This document shows positions 43,494 to 53,298 of a stretch of DNA of 64,000 bases, piece after piece. Source of the stretch: Bacteroidota bacterium (lineage in GTDB: Bacteria; Bacteroidota; Bacteroidia; Palsa-965). The translations under genes were made by a program, and so were the position numbers. Position 1 is the stretch's first letter. Each line of letters opens with the position of its first letter. The notes under the pieces are model-generated. The model had not been told where the DNA came from. It did not search any database and saw only the letters and a program-made list of their open reading frames with translations. The DNA lies in the NCBI GenBank assembly GCA_016194975.1, contig JACQAM010000023.1, positions 186,001 to 250,000 of the forward strand, read 5' to 3'.

Positions 43494-45281
43494 CTACATC
43501 TGCTCCGGCACTTTTATTCCCAAAAGTTTCATTGCAGTTTTTATTGTACGCGCAACAGTTACAGAAAGCACAAGACGGAAATTCCTCAATGAAATATTTT
43601 CTTCTTTCAGCACCGGGCAAACATCATAGAACTGGTTGAATGTTTTTGCGAGATCGTAGGTGTAGTTGGCAATGAGCGCCGGGCTCAAATTATTCGCCGC
43701 TTCATTCACCACCGAAGGAAATCCGAAAATGATTCTGATGAGTTCTTTTTCTTTTTCATGAACAGCAGCAGAAATATCGATTGCAGGAATTTCTTTCAAT
43801 CCCGATTTTCTCCAGATGCTGCGTATGCGCGCGTGCGTGTACTGCATGAACGGGCCCGTGTTGCCATGCAGATCGATGCTCTCTTTGGGATTGAAAATCA
43901 TTTTCTTTTTCGGGTCCACTTTCAGTATGAAATATTTGAGCGCCGCCATTCCCACGATGTGAGAAAGTTTTTCCTTTTCACTTTCCTCCATTCCTTCGAT
44001 CATTCCTTTTTCTTCCGCGAGCGCGCGCGCACCTTTTTCCATTTCATCAATGAGATCATCAGCATCCACCACGGTTCCTTCTCTCGATTTCATTTTTCCT
44101 TCCGGCAGATCGACCATGCCGTAGGAAAGATGGAACAAACTGTCGGCCCAGTGGTGTCCTAATTTTTTCAGCGAAACTTTCAGCGTTTTGAAATGGTACT
44201 CCTGCTCATTGCCTACAACGTAAATATGTTTGTCGAAATGAAATTCCCGGTAACGCTCTTCCGCTGTGCCGAGATCCTGCGTAATGTAAACGGAAGTTCC
44301 ATCGCTGCGCAATAAAACTTTCTGGTCGAGCCCGGCATCTGTGTTGTCAATGATCACTGCGCCATCATCGCGCTTATGAAGAATTCCTTTTTTCAATCCT
44401 TCTTCCACGATCGATTTTCCCAGCAAATACGTTTGCGATTCGTAATATGTTTTATCGAACTCAACTCCGAGTTTTTTGTAAGTGATCGCAAATCCATCGT
44501 ACACCCAGCCGTTCATTTTTTTCCAGAGCGCAATTACTTCGGGATCGTTTGATTCCCATTTTAGGAGCATTTCATGAGCGTAAAGCATCAGCGATGATTT
44601 TTTTTCTGCTTCTTCCTTACTAATGCCTGTGGACTGGAGTTGTAGAACTTCTTCTTTAAAATGTTTATCAAATTCCACATAATATTTCCCCACCAGATGA
44701 TCACCTTTCATTCCACTCGACTCCGGTGTTTCTCCATTCCCGAATTTCTGCCATGCGAGCATGCTTTTACAAATATGAATTCCGCGGTCATTCACCAAAT
44801 TCACTTTCGTCACCCGGTTTCCGTTCGCAGCGAGAAGTTGTGCTATAGAACAACCCAGTAAATTATTCCGTATGTGGCCCAGGTGAAGCGGCTTGTTTGT
44901 ATTGGGCGAACTGTATTCCACCACAACGAGCGGAGACGAATCCGTGGCGATCTTTGTTCCGAAATTTTCATCGGCTGCAATTTCTTTAAGTCCGCTCAGC
45001 CAGAATTCTTTCCCGAGAATAATATTCAGGAACCCTTTGACCACGTTGAATTTTTCTACTTCAGGAACATTTGACTTGAGATATTCGCCGATCAGTTGCG
45101 CCGTTTGTTCGGGCAGCTTTCCCGACGATTTTACAAATGGAAAAACAACAAGAGAAATATCTCCTTCGAATTGAGGATTTGTTTTCTGGAATGCGATGTT
45201 GCTGTTATTCGCAGTGTAGCCGAAAAGCGTTTCAACAGCGCGGAGAATGTGTGTAGAAAGAAGTTGTTCAGGAGAATTCAT
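43494..45281 (-). CDS. argS: Arginyl-tRNA synthetase
   Basis: 595 aa from MNSPEQLLSTHIL. The class I HIGH motif is in SSPNTNKPLHLGHIRNNLLG, and the KMSKS place reads KMKSREGT, a common ArgRS variant. The N-terminal additional domain and the DALR anticodon-binding C-domain (NYTYDLAKTFNQFYD) are present. It starts 4 nt after the arginase stop on the same strand, so the two likely share a transcript. A 15-codon frame extension upstream overlaps the arginase gene and is excluded. Confidence 0.96.
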   Translation of the reverse strand: MNSPEQLLSTHILRAVETLFGYTANNSNIAFQKTNPQFEGDISLVVFPFVKSSGKLPEQTAQLIGEYLKSNVPEVEKFNVVKGFLNIILGKEFWLSGLKEIAADENFGTKIATDSSPLVVVEYSSPNTNKPLHLGHIRNNLLGCSIAQLLAANGNRVTKVNLVNDRGIHICKSMLAWQKFGNGETPESSGMKGDHLVGKYYVEFDKHFKEEVLQLQSTGISKEEAEKKSSLMLYAHEMLLKWESNDPEVIALWKKMNGWVYDGFAITYKKLGVEFDKTYYESQTYLLGKSIVEEGLKKGILHKRDDGAVIIDNTDAGLDQKVLLRSDGTSVYITQDLGTAEERYREFHFDKHIYVVGNEQEYHFKTLKVSLKKLGHHWADSLFHLSYGMVDLPEGKMKSREGTVVDADDLIDEMEKGARALAEEKGMIEGMEESEKEKLSHIVGMAALKYFILKVDPKKKMIFNPKESIDLHGNTGPFMQYTHARIRSIWRKSGLKEIPAIDISAAVHEKEKELIRIIFGFPSVVNEAANNLSPALIANYTYDLAKTFNQFYDVCPVLKEENISLRNFRLVLSVTVARTIKTAMKLLGIKVPEQM

Positions 45282-45285
45282 AAAA

Positions 45286-46236
45286 TCAGTAAGTGATCTG
45301 CGAAACAACTTTGGTAAGAATTTCAAAAGTATTTTCCGCCATTAGGTTTTCTTTATCAAGAGTAGGATTCACTTCGCATAATTCGAAGCAGCAGACTTTT
45401 TCATTCTGAATAAGCCGCACGAGAAGAGAACCGGCTTCTTTTTCAGTAATACCATTGCGAACGGGGGTGCCTGTGCCTTTTGAAATAGATGAATCCATAC
45501 TGTCCACGTCGAATGAAATGTAAATTAGATTGCACTGATTGAGATGAGCGAGTGTGTCGCGTGCAATTCTTTCCACTCCGTGTCTCTTCACTTCATTCGT
45601 AGTAAACATTTTTACATTATGCTTTTTCAGAAGAGAAGTCTCCTCCGGTTCCACATCGCGCACACCCACGTAAACGAGGTCCCTGTATTGAAGTTTGGGT
45701 ACAACACCTCCTACTTCTTTCAGTTTTTTCCAGAGCTCAATCGTTTCTTTATCCGGCTTATTCATCTTGTTCGCCACGTTGTCTTCACCTAACGATGCGG
45801 CTATCGGCATACCATGCAAGTTGCCTGATGGTGTGGTCCATGGAGAATGGATATCGGCATGCGCGTCGATCCAGATCACTCCGAGTCTTGCTTTGGGGTA
45901 AGCCATTCTTATTCCGGCTATGGTTCCTCCGGCCGTGCTATGATCGCCAGCCAGTACAATAGGAAAGCCGTTTGAACGAAGGGTTTTCTGAATTTCGCTT
46001 GCCACCCGTTCGTACATGGTGATCATTCCCTTGATCCTCTTGGCGTAAGGTTGCGCTGTGGGTTCAAACAGCAGGTTATTCTCGTTCTTGATTTCAACAG
46101 ACTCATGCTGGCGAAACATGCTGGAGCCATAATCAAGTGCAGCAATTTTAATGGCATCTACCCCAAGACTGGCTCCCCTGGTTCCAGCTCCAATCTCGGA
46201 TTTGACTTCAATGAATTTTATTTTTTTGTAGGCCAT
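45286..46236 (-). CDS. Arginase-family ureohydrolase
   Basis: 316 aa from MAYKKIKFIEV. Manganese-binding motifs are all visible: AGDHSTAGG, WIDAHADIHSP and SFDVDSMDSS. The TPSGNLHGMPIAASLG loop is the arginase type rather than the agmatinase type. The expected reaction is arginine to ornithine and urea; the neighbouring divergent arginine decarboxylase could also suggest agmatinase. It is followed by argS. Regulation is unclear; the shared 103-bp divergent gap has a -7 box for the other direction. Confidence 0.9.
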   Translation of the reverse strand: MAYKKIKFIEVKSEIGAGTRGASLGVDAIKIAALDYGSSMFRQHESVEIKNENNLLFEPTAQPYAKRIKGMITMYERVASEIQKTLRSNGFPIVLAGDHSTAGGTIAGIRMAYPKARLGVIWIDAHADIHSPWTTPSGNLHGMPIAASLGEDNVANKMNKPDKETIELWKKLKEVGGVVPKLQYRDLVYVGVRDVEPEETSLLKKHNVKMFTTNEVKRHGVERIARDTLAHLNQCNLIYISFDVDSMDSSISKGTGTPVRNGITEKEAGSLLVRLIQNEKVCCFELCEVNPTLDKENLMAENTFEILTKVVSQITY

Positions 46237-46245
46237 ATTATCTCT

Positions 46246-46253
46246 TACTTTTG
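46246..46253 (+). promoter_or_regulatory. -7 box of the arginine decarboxylase gene
   Basis: TACTTTTG fits TAnnTTTG; a TTTG at 46225-46228 lies 17 nt upstream. It is consistent with the start at 46340 (or 46286). Confidence 0.45.
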
Positions 46254-46339
46254 TGTTCTGTTTCAAAGCAACTCACTTACATATCATGCACACACGCACA
46301 AGTAACTCACCCACATCTTCTGTTCTCAATCCGGTAGCT

Positions 46340-47737
46340 ATGGAAAACACCTACCAGAATTTGATCGAACAAACGTTCAATTTTCCCCAGGAAGGATTTT
46401 CCGTTCAGGAAAATGAATTGTATTTCAATGATATACCATTAATGGATATTATCAAAAAATATGGTACACCATTGAAGGTGACTTACCTTCCCAAGATCAG
46501 TGAGCAGATCCAGAAAGCAAAACGGCTATTCCACGTTGCTATGGCAAAAGTGGATTACAAAGGTAGTTATACCTATTGTTATTGCACAAAGAGTTCTCAC
46601 TTTTCATTTGTGCTGGAAGAAGTACTGAAGAATGATGTGCACTTGGAAACATCATCTACTTACGACATCAATATTGTGAAAGAACTTTTCAAAAAAGGGT
46701 TGATGACGAAAGAACATTTTGTGGTTTGCAATGGTTACAAACGCAAGCAATACCAGCAGATGGTGACCGATCTTGCTAATGACGGATTCAATATTCTTCC
46801 GGTGCTTGACAATAAAGCGGAGCTCGATTATTATGCAAAATATTTCAAGGGGTCGAAAATGAAGATGGGTATCCGCATTGCTTCTGAAGAAGAACCGAAT
46901 TTTCAGTTTTACACTTCACGATTGGGAATTCGCCATAGTGAGATCATCCAGTTTTACAAGGAAAAGATCGGTTCGAATCCGAAGTTCGAATTGAAGATGC
47001 TTCATTTTTTTATCAATACGGGAATAAAAGACACGATCTATTACTGGACAGAACTTGCAAAATGCCTGAAAATATACTGGGAACTTAAACGAATTTGTCC
47101 ATCTCTCGATTCGCTGAATATTGGAGGTGGAATGCCGATCAAAACTTCACTGGGTTTCGAATATGATTATGAATACATGATCGAAGAAATCATTTCGCAG
47201 ATCAAGAATTTCTGCGACAACAATGAAATTCCTGAGCCGAATATTTTTACCGAATTCGGATCATTCACTGTGAGTGAAAGTGGTGCGGCGCTCTATTCCG
47301 TGATTGATACAAAATTGCAGAACGACCGCGAGTTGTGGTATATGATCGATAGTTCTTTCATCACAACTCTTCCTGATACATGGGGTATTAACCAAAGATT
47401 TATATTACTTGCCATAAATCACTGGGAAAGAGAATATCAGAATGTTAATCTAGGAGGCCTTACCTGCGACAGTATGGACTTTTACAATACCGAAGCGCAT
47501 GCCAACCAGGTGTTTCTCCCTAAGGCCAGCCAGGGTGAAAAGGACCCCTTGTATATTGGTTTTTTTCACACCGGTGCTTACCAGGAATCACTTGGCGGAT
47601 ACGGTGGAATTCAGCACTGCCTTATTCCTGCACCGAAGCACGTGATCATTGACAAAGACGAAGAAGGTGAAGTAGTAACTCGTCTTTTTGCCAAAGAGCA
47701 GAGTTTTAAATCCATGCTCAAAACGCTCGGCTATTAG
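46340..47737 (+). CDS. speA: Arginine decarboxylase (Bacteroidota biosynthetic type)
   Basis: 465 aa from MENTYQNLIEQTF. A fold-III PLP enzyme: KGSYTYCYCTKSSHF carries the PLP Lys region, ETSSTYDINI and the NIGGGMPIK Gly motif bind the cofactor phosphate, and YQESLGGYGGIQHC holds the active-site end. It is the shorter, Bacteroidota type of biosynthetic arginine decarboxylase that makes agmatine for polyamines. In-frame ATGs at 46253 and 46286 exist but add a non-conserved tail. Confidence 0.9.
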   Translation: MENTYQNLIEQTFNFPQEGFSVQENELYFNDIPLMDIIKKYGTPLKVTYLPKISEQIQKAKRLFHVAMAKVDYKGSYTYCYCTKSSHFSFVLEEVLKNDVHLETSSTYDINIVKELFKKGLMTKEHFVVCNGYKRKQYQQMVTDLANDGFNILPVLDNKAELDYYAKYFKGSKMKMGIRIASEEEPNFQFYTSRLGIRHSEIIQFYKEKIGSNPKFELKMLHFFINTGIKDTIYYWTELAKCLKIYWELKRICPSLDSLNIGGGMPIKTSLGFEYDYEYMIEEIISQIKNFCDNNEIPEPNIFTEFGSFTVSESGAALYSVIDTKLQNDRELWYMIDSSFITTLPDTWGINQRFILLAINHWEREYQNVNLGGLTCDSMDFYNTEAHANQVFLPKASQGEKDPLYIGFFHTGAYQESLGGYGGIQHCLIPAPKHVIIDKDEEGEVVTRLFAKEQSFKSMLKTLGY

Positions 47738-47847
47738 AGGGGAAAAAGCCAATCCGCCGTTCGGAATTTATCTTTACCTTGCCGCGTCCTAAACGGACGT
47801 ATGACAGATTCGCCGAATCTGAATATCCAGCATTGACCCGAAAAATT

Positions 47848-48555
47848 ATGAGCTCGCGTTTTTCGAAGAAAAGAATCGTCATTCTTCTCCTTTTTATCTC
47901 ACTCATCGCGGGCTTGAGTTTTCTGCTTTTCAATCCTAAAACCGGAATTTTCAAGAAACATATTCGCGAAGGAATAATTTCCTACAAAGCGAGCGTGGTC
48001 GATGGAAAAGATTTTTCTTCGATGACCATGCCGGATAAAATGACGGTGACTTTCAAGAACGATTATTCGGCAGCAGAACTTGAAGCCGGATTGGGATTCG
48101 TGAGAATGAAATTCATTTCTGATCCTGTGAAAAAAATTTTTCTCAGTCAGGTCTATTTTCTCGAGAAAAAACAAAGTGTGATGGATATGGATGAGATCGC
48201 AAAAACTAATTATTATTTTCCGGATTACACTGTTGAGTATGGCAATAAAACGAAAGAAATTGCAGGTTGCAAATGTGTGAATGCGGTTCTGAAATTTGTT
48301 GATGGTTCCCCGTCCACCGAGGTCTGGTTAACGCATGACATCTCTATAAAAAATCCCAATTGGTCGAACGCTTATTACAAGATCGATGGGGTACTGATGG
48401 ATTATACACTGAAGAAATACGGGCTCAAATTACACTTCACCGCCTCCTCTGTCACTGAATCGAAGATTGATGATAATTTCTTTACCGTTGCCCCGGAATA
48501 TACCAAGGTGAAGAATAAAGAAATCGAGAAAATGTTCTCTGGTTTCTTCGATTAA
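47848..48555 (+). CDS. Exported protein, DUF4412/LolA-like fold suspected
   Basis: 235 aa from MSSRFSKKRIVI. One TM/signal-anchor segment (IVILLLFISLIAGLSFLLF) is followed by a beta-rich domain: GIISYKASVVDG, MTVTFKNDY, IAGCKCVNAVLKF, TEVWLTHDISIKN and IDGVLMDYTLKK. This strand order resembles DUF4412/GLPGLI-type envelope proteins that track metal-treated or LolA-like folds. The call is tentative. The gene lies alone between the decarboxylase gene and ftsK. Confidence 0.65.
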   Translation: MSSRFSKKRIVILLLFISLIAGLSFLLFNPKTGIFKKHIREGIISYKASVVDGKDFSSMTMPDKMTVTFKNDYSAAELEAGLGFVRMKFISDPVKKIFLSQVYFLEKKQSVMDMDEIAKTNYYFPDYTVEYGNKTKEIAGCKCVNAVLKFVDGSPSTEVWLTHDISIKNPNWSNAYYKIDGVLMDYTLKKYGLKLHFTASSVTESKIDDNFFTVAPEYTKVKNKEIEKMFSGFFD

Positions 48556-48653
48556 TTTCCTGTAAACAGGCAAAAGTTCATAACATTTCTGTGGTGCTCC
48601 TCCCGGCGGCATGGCAAGGAATAATTTTATCTGTTCATTAAGCGTTTTATACC

Positions 48654-51302
48654 ATGGCGGAAAAAGAAAATGAAACCCTCAAAACCGTACGGAATGAATT
48701 TAGGGAAAAAAAATCCTTGAAAAAACCGGAAAAGTCCGAAGAGGATCCCGGTCTGGATATTGAAGAGGAAGAAGAAAAAAAAACGAGATCGCGCAAAAAA
48801 GATACTGAACCGGAAAAGAAAAATTCACCGAAAGAGAAAAAGAATACGGAATCCGCACCGCGCCGCAAAAAAGGAAATCCCATTGCAAATTTCATTACGC
48901 GCCTGCGCACCGATCAGAAACTGCATCGCATTACCGGCGCATTTCTCGTTTTTATTATTGCTCCTTATCTCACAGTCGCATTTGTTTCCTACTTTTTTTC
49001 GTGGCAAACCGACCAGGATAAAGTGATGGGGCCATTGGGAACTTTACTCGCTTCCGATGTTTCGGTTTCGAATGTACTCGGAAAATTAGGCGCACTCATC
49101 TCTCATATTTTCATTCACAACTGGTTTGGCGTAACTTCTTTCTTCTTCCCGATGGCAGGATTTGTACTCGGGTTGCGCCTGCTTGCCCATATCCGCCTGC
49201 TCCCGTTGAGAAAAACTTTTTCGTACGGAATTTACGCCCTGCTCTTCGGCTCGATCCTTCTCGGATTTGTTTTTAAAAATAAATTCTTTTTTCCCGGCGG
49301 AGTTTTTGGTTTCGAAAGCAGCTCGTGGCTGAATTCTGTAGTGGGCCCCATTGGCACCGGTTTACTCCTCGCTTTCTCACTACTGGTTTTCCTGATTGTA
49401 AATTTTAATTTATCATTCGCATGGTTGAAGAAAAAAGAGCCGGAAGTTGTTGCTGAAAGTGAATTGGCAGCGGAAGAAAATGATCTGAAAAATTCTTTCA
49501 TCATTCACAGAAATGAAGAAGAAAAAAAAGAAACAGAAATTATTCCGGAAATAAAACAGGAAGAAAAAACAGAAGTGCCCGTGATCGAATTGCCGGTCGA
49601 CAATATCATTTCTCCGCTCAATACAACCGGAGGAAAAGAACAGGAAGTGGTAACGAAAGATCTTTCCGGCAATGACGATATCCAGTTCACCATTGAGAAA
49701 AAAGAGAATTCCGGCGAATTGAGCGCCGATGAGATCGGTGCTAAGTCGGATGATCTGGTCCGTGAATTCGGTGAATACGATCCCACACTTGATCTTTCCG
49801 GTTACCAGTTTCCGTCAATAGAGCTGCTTGAAAATTATGCGTCAGGAAGTGAACCGAATGTGAATACAGAAGAATTGACGCTGAATAAAAACCGTATCGT
49901 GGAAACACTCGGCAATTATGGAATTGCCATTGAGAAAATCAAAGCAACGATCGGCCCGACTGTTACTCTTTATGAAATAATTCCTGCTGCAGGAGTCCGC
50001 ATTTCCAAGATCAAAAACCTGGAAGATGATATTGCACTCAGTCTTTCTGCTCTCGGCATTCGCATCATTGCTCCTATTCCGGGCAAAGGAACTATAGGAA
50101 TTGAAGTCCCGAATATGAATCCGGAGGTTGTTCCGATGCGAGCGCTCATGGCATCTGAACGATTTCAGAATACAGGAATGGATCTCCCGGTTGCTTTGGG
50201 AAAAACGATTGCGAATGAAATTTTCATTGCTGATCTCGGTAAAATGCCGCACTTGCTGATGGCCGGCGCAACAGGACAGGGAAAATCTGTGGGGCTGAAT
50301 GCGATCCTTGTTTCATTGCTTTACAAAAAACATCCGGCGCAGATAAAATTCGTCCTTGTTGATCCGAAAAAAGTAGAACTCACTTTATTCAACAGGATCG
50401 AAAGGCATTTCCTTGCTAAACTTCCCGATTCGGCTGAAGCGATTATCACCGATACAAAAAAAGTAATTCATACACTGAATTCGCTTTGCATTGAAATGGA
50501 TGATCGTTATAATTTGCTGAAGGAAGCACAAGTGCGCAACATCAAAGAATACAATGCAAAATTCATTCATCGCAAACTGAATCCTGCTAACGGACATAAG
50601 TTTCTTCCCTATATAGTTCTTGTTGTGGACGAATTTGCAGACCTGATCATGACCGCGGGCAAAGAAGTTGAAACTCCCATCGCGCGCCTTGCGCAACTCG
50701 CGCGTGCAATAGGAATTCATCTCATCATCGCTACACAACGTCCATCAGTCAACATTATCACAGGAACCATAAAAGCGAATTTCCCTTCGAGAATTGCGTT
50801 CCGCGTAACTTCCAAGATCGATTCACGCACCATTCTTGATTCGGGCGGAGCAGAACAACTCATTGGTAAAGGCGATATGCTTTATTCAACCGGCAACGAT
50901 CTCATTCGCCTGCAATGCGCTTTTGTAGATACGCCTGAAGTGGAAAGGATAACGCGCTTCATCGGCGATCAGCGTGGTTATCCTGATGCTTTTCTTTTGC
51001 CGGAATATGTGGATGAAACTGCCGACGGAAAGTTTGAGATTGATGAAGGCGATCGTGATTCTCTTTTTGAAGAAGCGGCGCGCATCGTGGTGAATCAGCA
51101 GCAGGGATCTGCATCGCTGCTGCAACGGAAACTGAAACTCGGCTATAACCGTGCAGGCAGAATTGTGGATCAACTCGAAACGGCCGGCATCATCGGTAAA
51201 TTCGAAGGAAGTAAAGCAAGAGAAGTTTTGATCAAAGATCTGATGGCGCTGGAAGAAAAACTCGTGCAAATTAATACCGGGAAGAAGGGCGATGTGGCGT
51301 GA
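48654..51302 (+). CDS. ftsK: DNA translocase FtsK/SpoIIIE
   Basis: 882 aa. A highly charged cytoplasmic start (EEEEEKKTRSRKK), four TM helices (about 95-265), a variable acidic linker, then the motor: alpha/beta domains with Walker A GATGQGKS at about 538-545, VLVVDEFADLIM (Walker B), and RLAQLARAIGIHLIIATQRP. The C-terminal gamma winged helix (LLQRKLKLGYNRAGRIVDQL) reads KOPS-like sites. It pumps chromosome dimers at the septum. The lolA gene follows, as in E. coli. Confidence 0.96.
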   Translation: MAEKENETLKTVRNEFREKKSLKKPEKSEEDPGLDIEEEEEKKTRSRKKDTEPEKKNSPKEKKNTESAPRRKKGNPIANFITRLRTDQKLHRITGAFLVFIIAPYLTVAFVSYFFSWQTDQDKVMGPLGTLLASDVSVSNVLGKLGALISHIFIHNWFGVTSFFFPMAGFVLGLRLLAHIRLLPLRKTFSYGIYALLFGSILLGFVFKNKFFFPGGVFGFESSSWLNSVVGPIGTGLLLAFSLLVFLIVNFNLSFAWLKKKEPEVVAESELAAEENDLKNSFIIHRNEEEKKETEIIPEIKQEEKTEVPVIELPVDNIISPLNTTGGKEQEVVTKDLSGNDDIQFTIEKKENSGELSADEIGAKSDDLVREFGEYDPTLDLSGYQFPSIELLENYASGSEPNVNTEELTLNKNRIVETLGNYGIAIEKIKATIGPTVTLYEIIPAAGVRISKIKNLEDDIALSLSALGIRIIAPIPGKGTIGIEVPNMNPEVVPMRALMASERFQNTGMDLPVALGKTIANEIFIADLGKMPHLLMAGATGQGKSVGLNAILVSLLYKKHPAQIKFVLVDPKKVELTLFNRIERHFLAKLPDSAEAIITDTKKVIHTLNSLCIEMDDRYNLLKEAQVRNIKEYNAKFIHRKLNPANGHKFLPYIVLVVDEFADLIMTAGKEVETPIARLAQLARAIGIHLIIATQRPSVNIITGTIKANFPSRIAFRVTSKIDSRTILDSGGAEQLIGKGDMLYSTGNDLIRLQCAFVDTPEVERITRFIGDQRGYPDAFLLPEYVDETADGKFEIDEGDRDSLFEEAARIVVNQQQGSASLLQRKLKLGYNRAGRIVDQLETAGIIGKFEGSKAREVLIKDLMALEEKLVQINTGKKGDVA

Positions 51303-51359
51303 AGGGTATTAATTAACAAGACTTTTCATCAACAACAGGCACGGACGCTGCGAGTTTCC

Positions 51360-51367
51360 TAACTTTG
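51360..51367 (+). promoter_or_regulatory. -7 box of lolA
   Basis: TAACTTTG fits TAnnTTTG, 45 nt before the lolA start, so lolA may also be transcribed apart from ftsK. Confidence 0.45.
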
Positions 51368-51411
51368 GAACGCTTTTTGGAATTATTGAATCAACTAACG
51401 TTACTCAAGTC

Positions 51412-52128
51412 ATGATCCACTCCGTCAAAATCATTGCAGCATTTCCAGCTATACTTCTCGCATGCGCGCTCCACGCGCAGCCCCAGGCAAACGATCCGAA
51501 TTACGATCCGAAAGCCAAAGTTATTCTTGATGATGTGAGTGCAACAGCGAAAGCATATTCCTCCATTACTGCAACGTTCAGCATCACCACAAAAAAAGCA
51601 GACGGAACGAGCGACGTTAAAGATGGCAATGTGGTGATGAAAAGCGGCAAGTACAAGATTGTACTCGACAATAAAGTGAAAGACAAAGTTTACAAAGAGG
51701 AATATTACAACGACGGAAAAACTACATGGGTTTATACAGAGAAAGACGGCGAACTCACCATTGATAATGCCCCGGATCCTGCTGCAAAGAAAAATGACAA
51801 TACCATTTCTCCCAATGATATTTTTACCATTCATGAAAAAGGTTTCAAATACAAATTCATCAAAGAAGAAACCAAGGATGGCGTGGTTTACCAGTACATT
51901 GATCTCTACCCGGAAAAACCTGATAAGAAAAATTATCATACCGTAAAACTCACGATCGACAAAGTGAAAAAACAGATCACAACAGTTGTGTTCCTGAATA
52001 AAGATGGATCAACTACCACCTATGCCGTGAAGACTTTCACTCCGAATCTTGTGGTTGCCGATTCCACTTTTCAGTTCGATACAAAAACGCACGTGGTAAA
52101 GCAAACCATCGATATGAGGGATGAATAA
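51412..52128 (+). CDS. lolA: Outer-membrane lipoprotein carrier protein LolA
   Basis: 238 aa. Signal peptide (IIAAFPAILLACALHA, then QPQ). The LolA half-barrel is shown by ATFSITTKK, GNVVMKSGKYKI, YYNDGKTTWVY, and long strands such as TVKLTIDKVKKQITTVVFL. It shuttles lipoproteins from the inner to the outer membrane, fitting the many lipoproteins in this window. The ftsK-lolA order is conserved from gammaproteobacteria (known), supporting the call. Confidence 0.88.
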   Translation: MIHSVKIIAAFPAILLACALHAQPQANDPNYDPKAKVILDDVSATAKAYSSITATFSITTKKADGTSDVKDGNVVMKSGKYKIVLDNKVKDKVYKEEYYNDGKTTWVYTEKDGELTIDNAPDPAAKKNDNTISPNDIFTIHEKGFKYKFIKEETKDGVVYQYIDLYPEKPDKKNYHTVKLTIDKVKKQITTVVFLNKDGSTTTYAVKTFTPNLVVADSTFQFDTKTHVVKQTIDMRDE

Positions 52129-52201
52129 TTCCATTGTAAATTGAATCTGCAGCAAACGATTTTCAACTTTTCACGTCTTTTCTGAAATCACCTTCAAATC
52201 T

Positions 52202-52209
52202 TATCTTTG
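52202..52209 (+). promoter_or_regulatory. -7 box of the CHU_C protein gene
   Basis: TATCTTTG fits TAnnTTTG and lies 23 nt before the GTG start at 52232. Confidence 0.5.
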
Positions 52210-52231
52210 TGTTTCTTGTTAATCGATTAAC

Positions 52232-53296
52232 GTGAAGTTACCCGCGAACTTTTTCATTTTTGTTTTCTCCATTGCATTCGTAACAAAAATGAATGCACAA
52301 CCGCTCGTGGTATTTGCCGGAAATAATACCGTGATCTGCCCCGGCGCATCGGTCACCCTCGGTGGAACTCCAACCGCATCCGGTGGAACCACTCCCTACA
52401 CTTACCTGTGGACTCCAAACGTGAACATCAACAATACAACAATTGCTAATCCAAGTGTGAATCCAGCTGTGCCCACATGGTATTATTTGAAAGTGACCGA
52501 CGCAACCGGAACTGTAAAACGCGATTCTATTTTTGTTGATCTCAACCCGATTTGGGCTTACAACGCCGGAAACGATACCAGCATTTGCATTGGAGATACC
52601 ATCATGCTTGGTTCGGTATGGAACAGTATGGCCGGTGGTGTAACTTATGCGTGGACGCCGACCTCCACACTCAACAATGCAACATTCCCAAGACCTTCTG
52701 CAAATCCAACCATCACCACTACTTATTCCGTTACGATTACAAGTACCACATGCAGCAGTAAAACATCTACTGTTACTGTTACTGTAAATCCTCTTCCTGT
52801 TGTTGATGCATGTTGCGCAACCACCATCAACGAAGGACAAACTGCTATTCTCACCGGAACAGGTGGAGTAAATTACGTTTGGCTGGGCGATAATTCTATT
52901 TCAAATTCACAGGGGAACCCGGTTACAGTGGAACCGCTCACAACAACTTTATACGTGATGTATGCACAGGACGGAAATGGTTGCATTAGCGCCGATACTG
53001 TTACTGTAACCGTTCATCCTGATAACCAACTTTATTTCTACAATACATTTTCTCCGAATAATGATGGAGTGAACGATTATTTATACATCGGGAACATCGG
53101 AAAATATCCGAACAACCGCATTGAGATTTTCACGCGCACAGGCCAGGAGGTATTTGCGATGACGGGTTATGCGAACAACCCGGGATGGGACGGAACCAAT
53201 TACGGGGACAAACTTCCGGAGGCAACCTATTACTTAGTACTTGATCCAGGTGATGGCTCTGCGAAATATTATAAATCAATTACAATCGTCCGGTGA
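52232..53296 (+). CDS. Secreted Ig/PKD-like protein with type B (CHU_C) sorting domain
   Basis: 354 aa, GTG start. Signal peptide (FFIFVFSIAFVTKMNAQ). Two Ig/PKD-like units follow (SICIGDTIML and CPGASVTLGG openings). The C-terminal 90 residues are the gliding-motility type B sorting domain, with the TFSPNNDGVNDYLYI and NNRIEIFTRTGQEVF words. It should cross the outer membrane by type IX secretion, with its PorP/SprF partner encoded next. An adhesive surface role is inferred. Only 2 nt separate it from the PorP start. Confidence 0.93.
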   Translation: MKLPANFFIFVFSIAFVTKMNAQPLVVFAGNNTVICPGASVTLGGTPTASGGTTPYTYLWTPNVNINNTTIANPSVNPAVPTWYYLKVTDATGTVKRDSIFVDLNPIWAYNAGNDTSICIGDTIMLGSVWNSMAGGVTYAWTPTSTLNNATFPRPSANPTITTTYSVTITSTTCSSKTSTVTVTVNPLPVVDACCATTINEGQTAILTGTGGVNYVWLGDNSISNSQGNPVTVEPLTTTLYVMYAQDGNGCISADTVTVTVHPDNQLYFYNTFSPNNDGVNDYLYIGNIGKYPNNRIEIFTRTGQEVFAMTGYANNPGWDGTNYGDKLPEATYYLVLDPGDGSAKYYKSITIVR

Positions 53297-53298
53297 TC

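Noticed and set aside
45282-45326. Upstream start for argS at 45326
   Set aside because: It would extend into the arginase gene. The family N-terminus begins at 45281.
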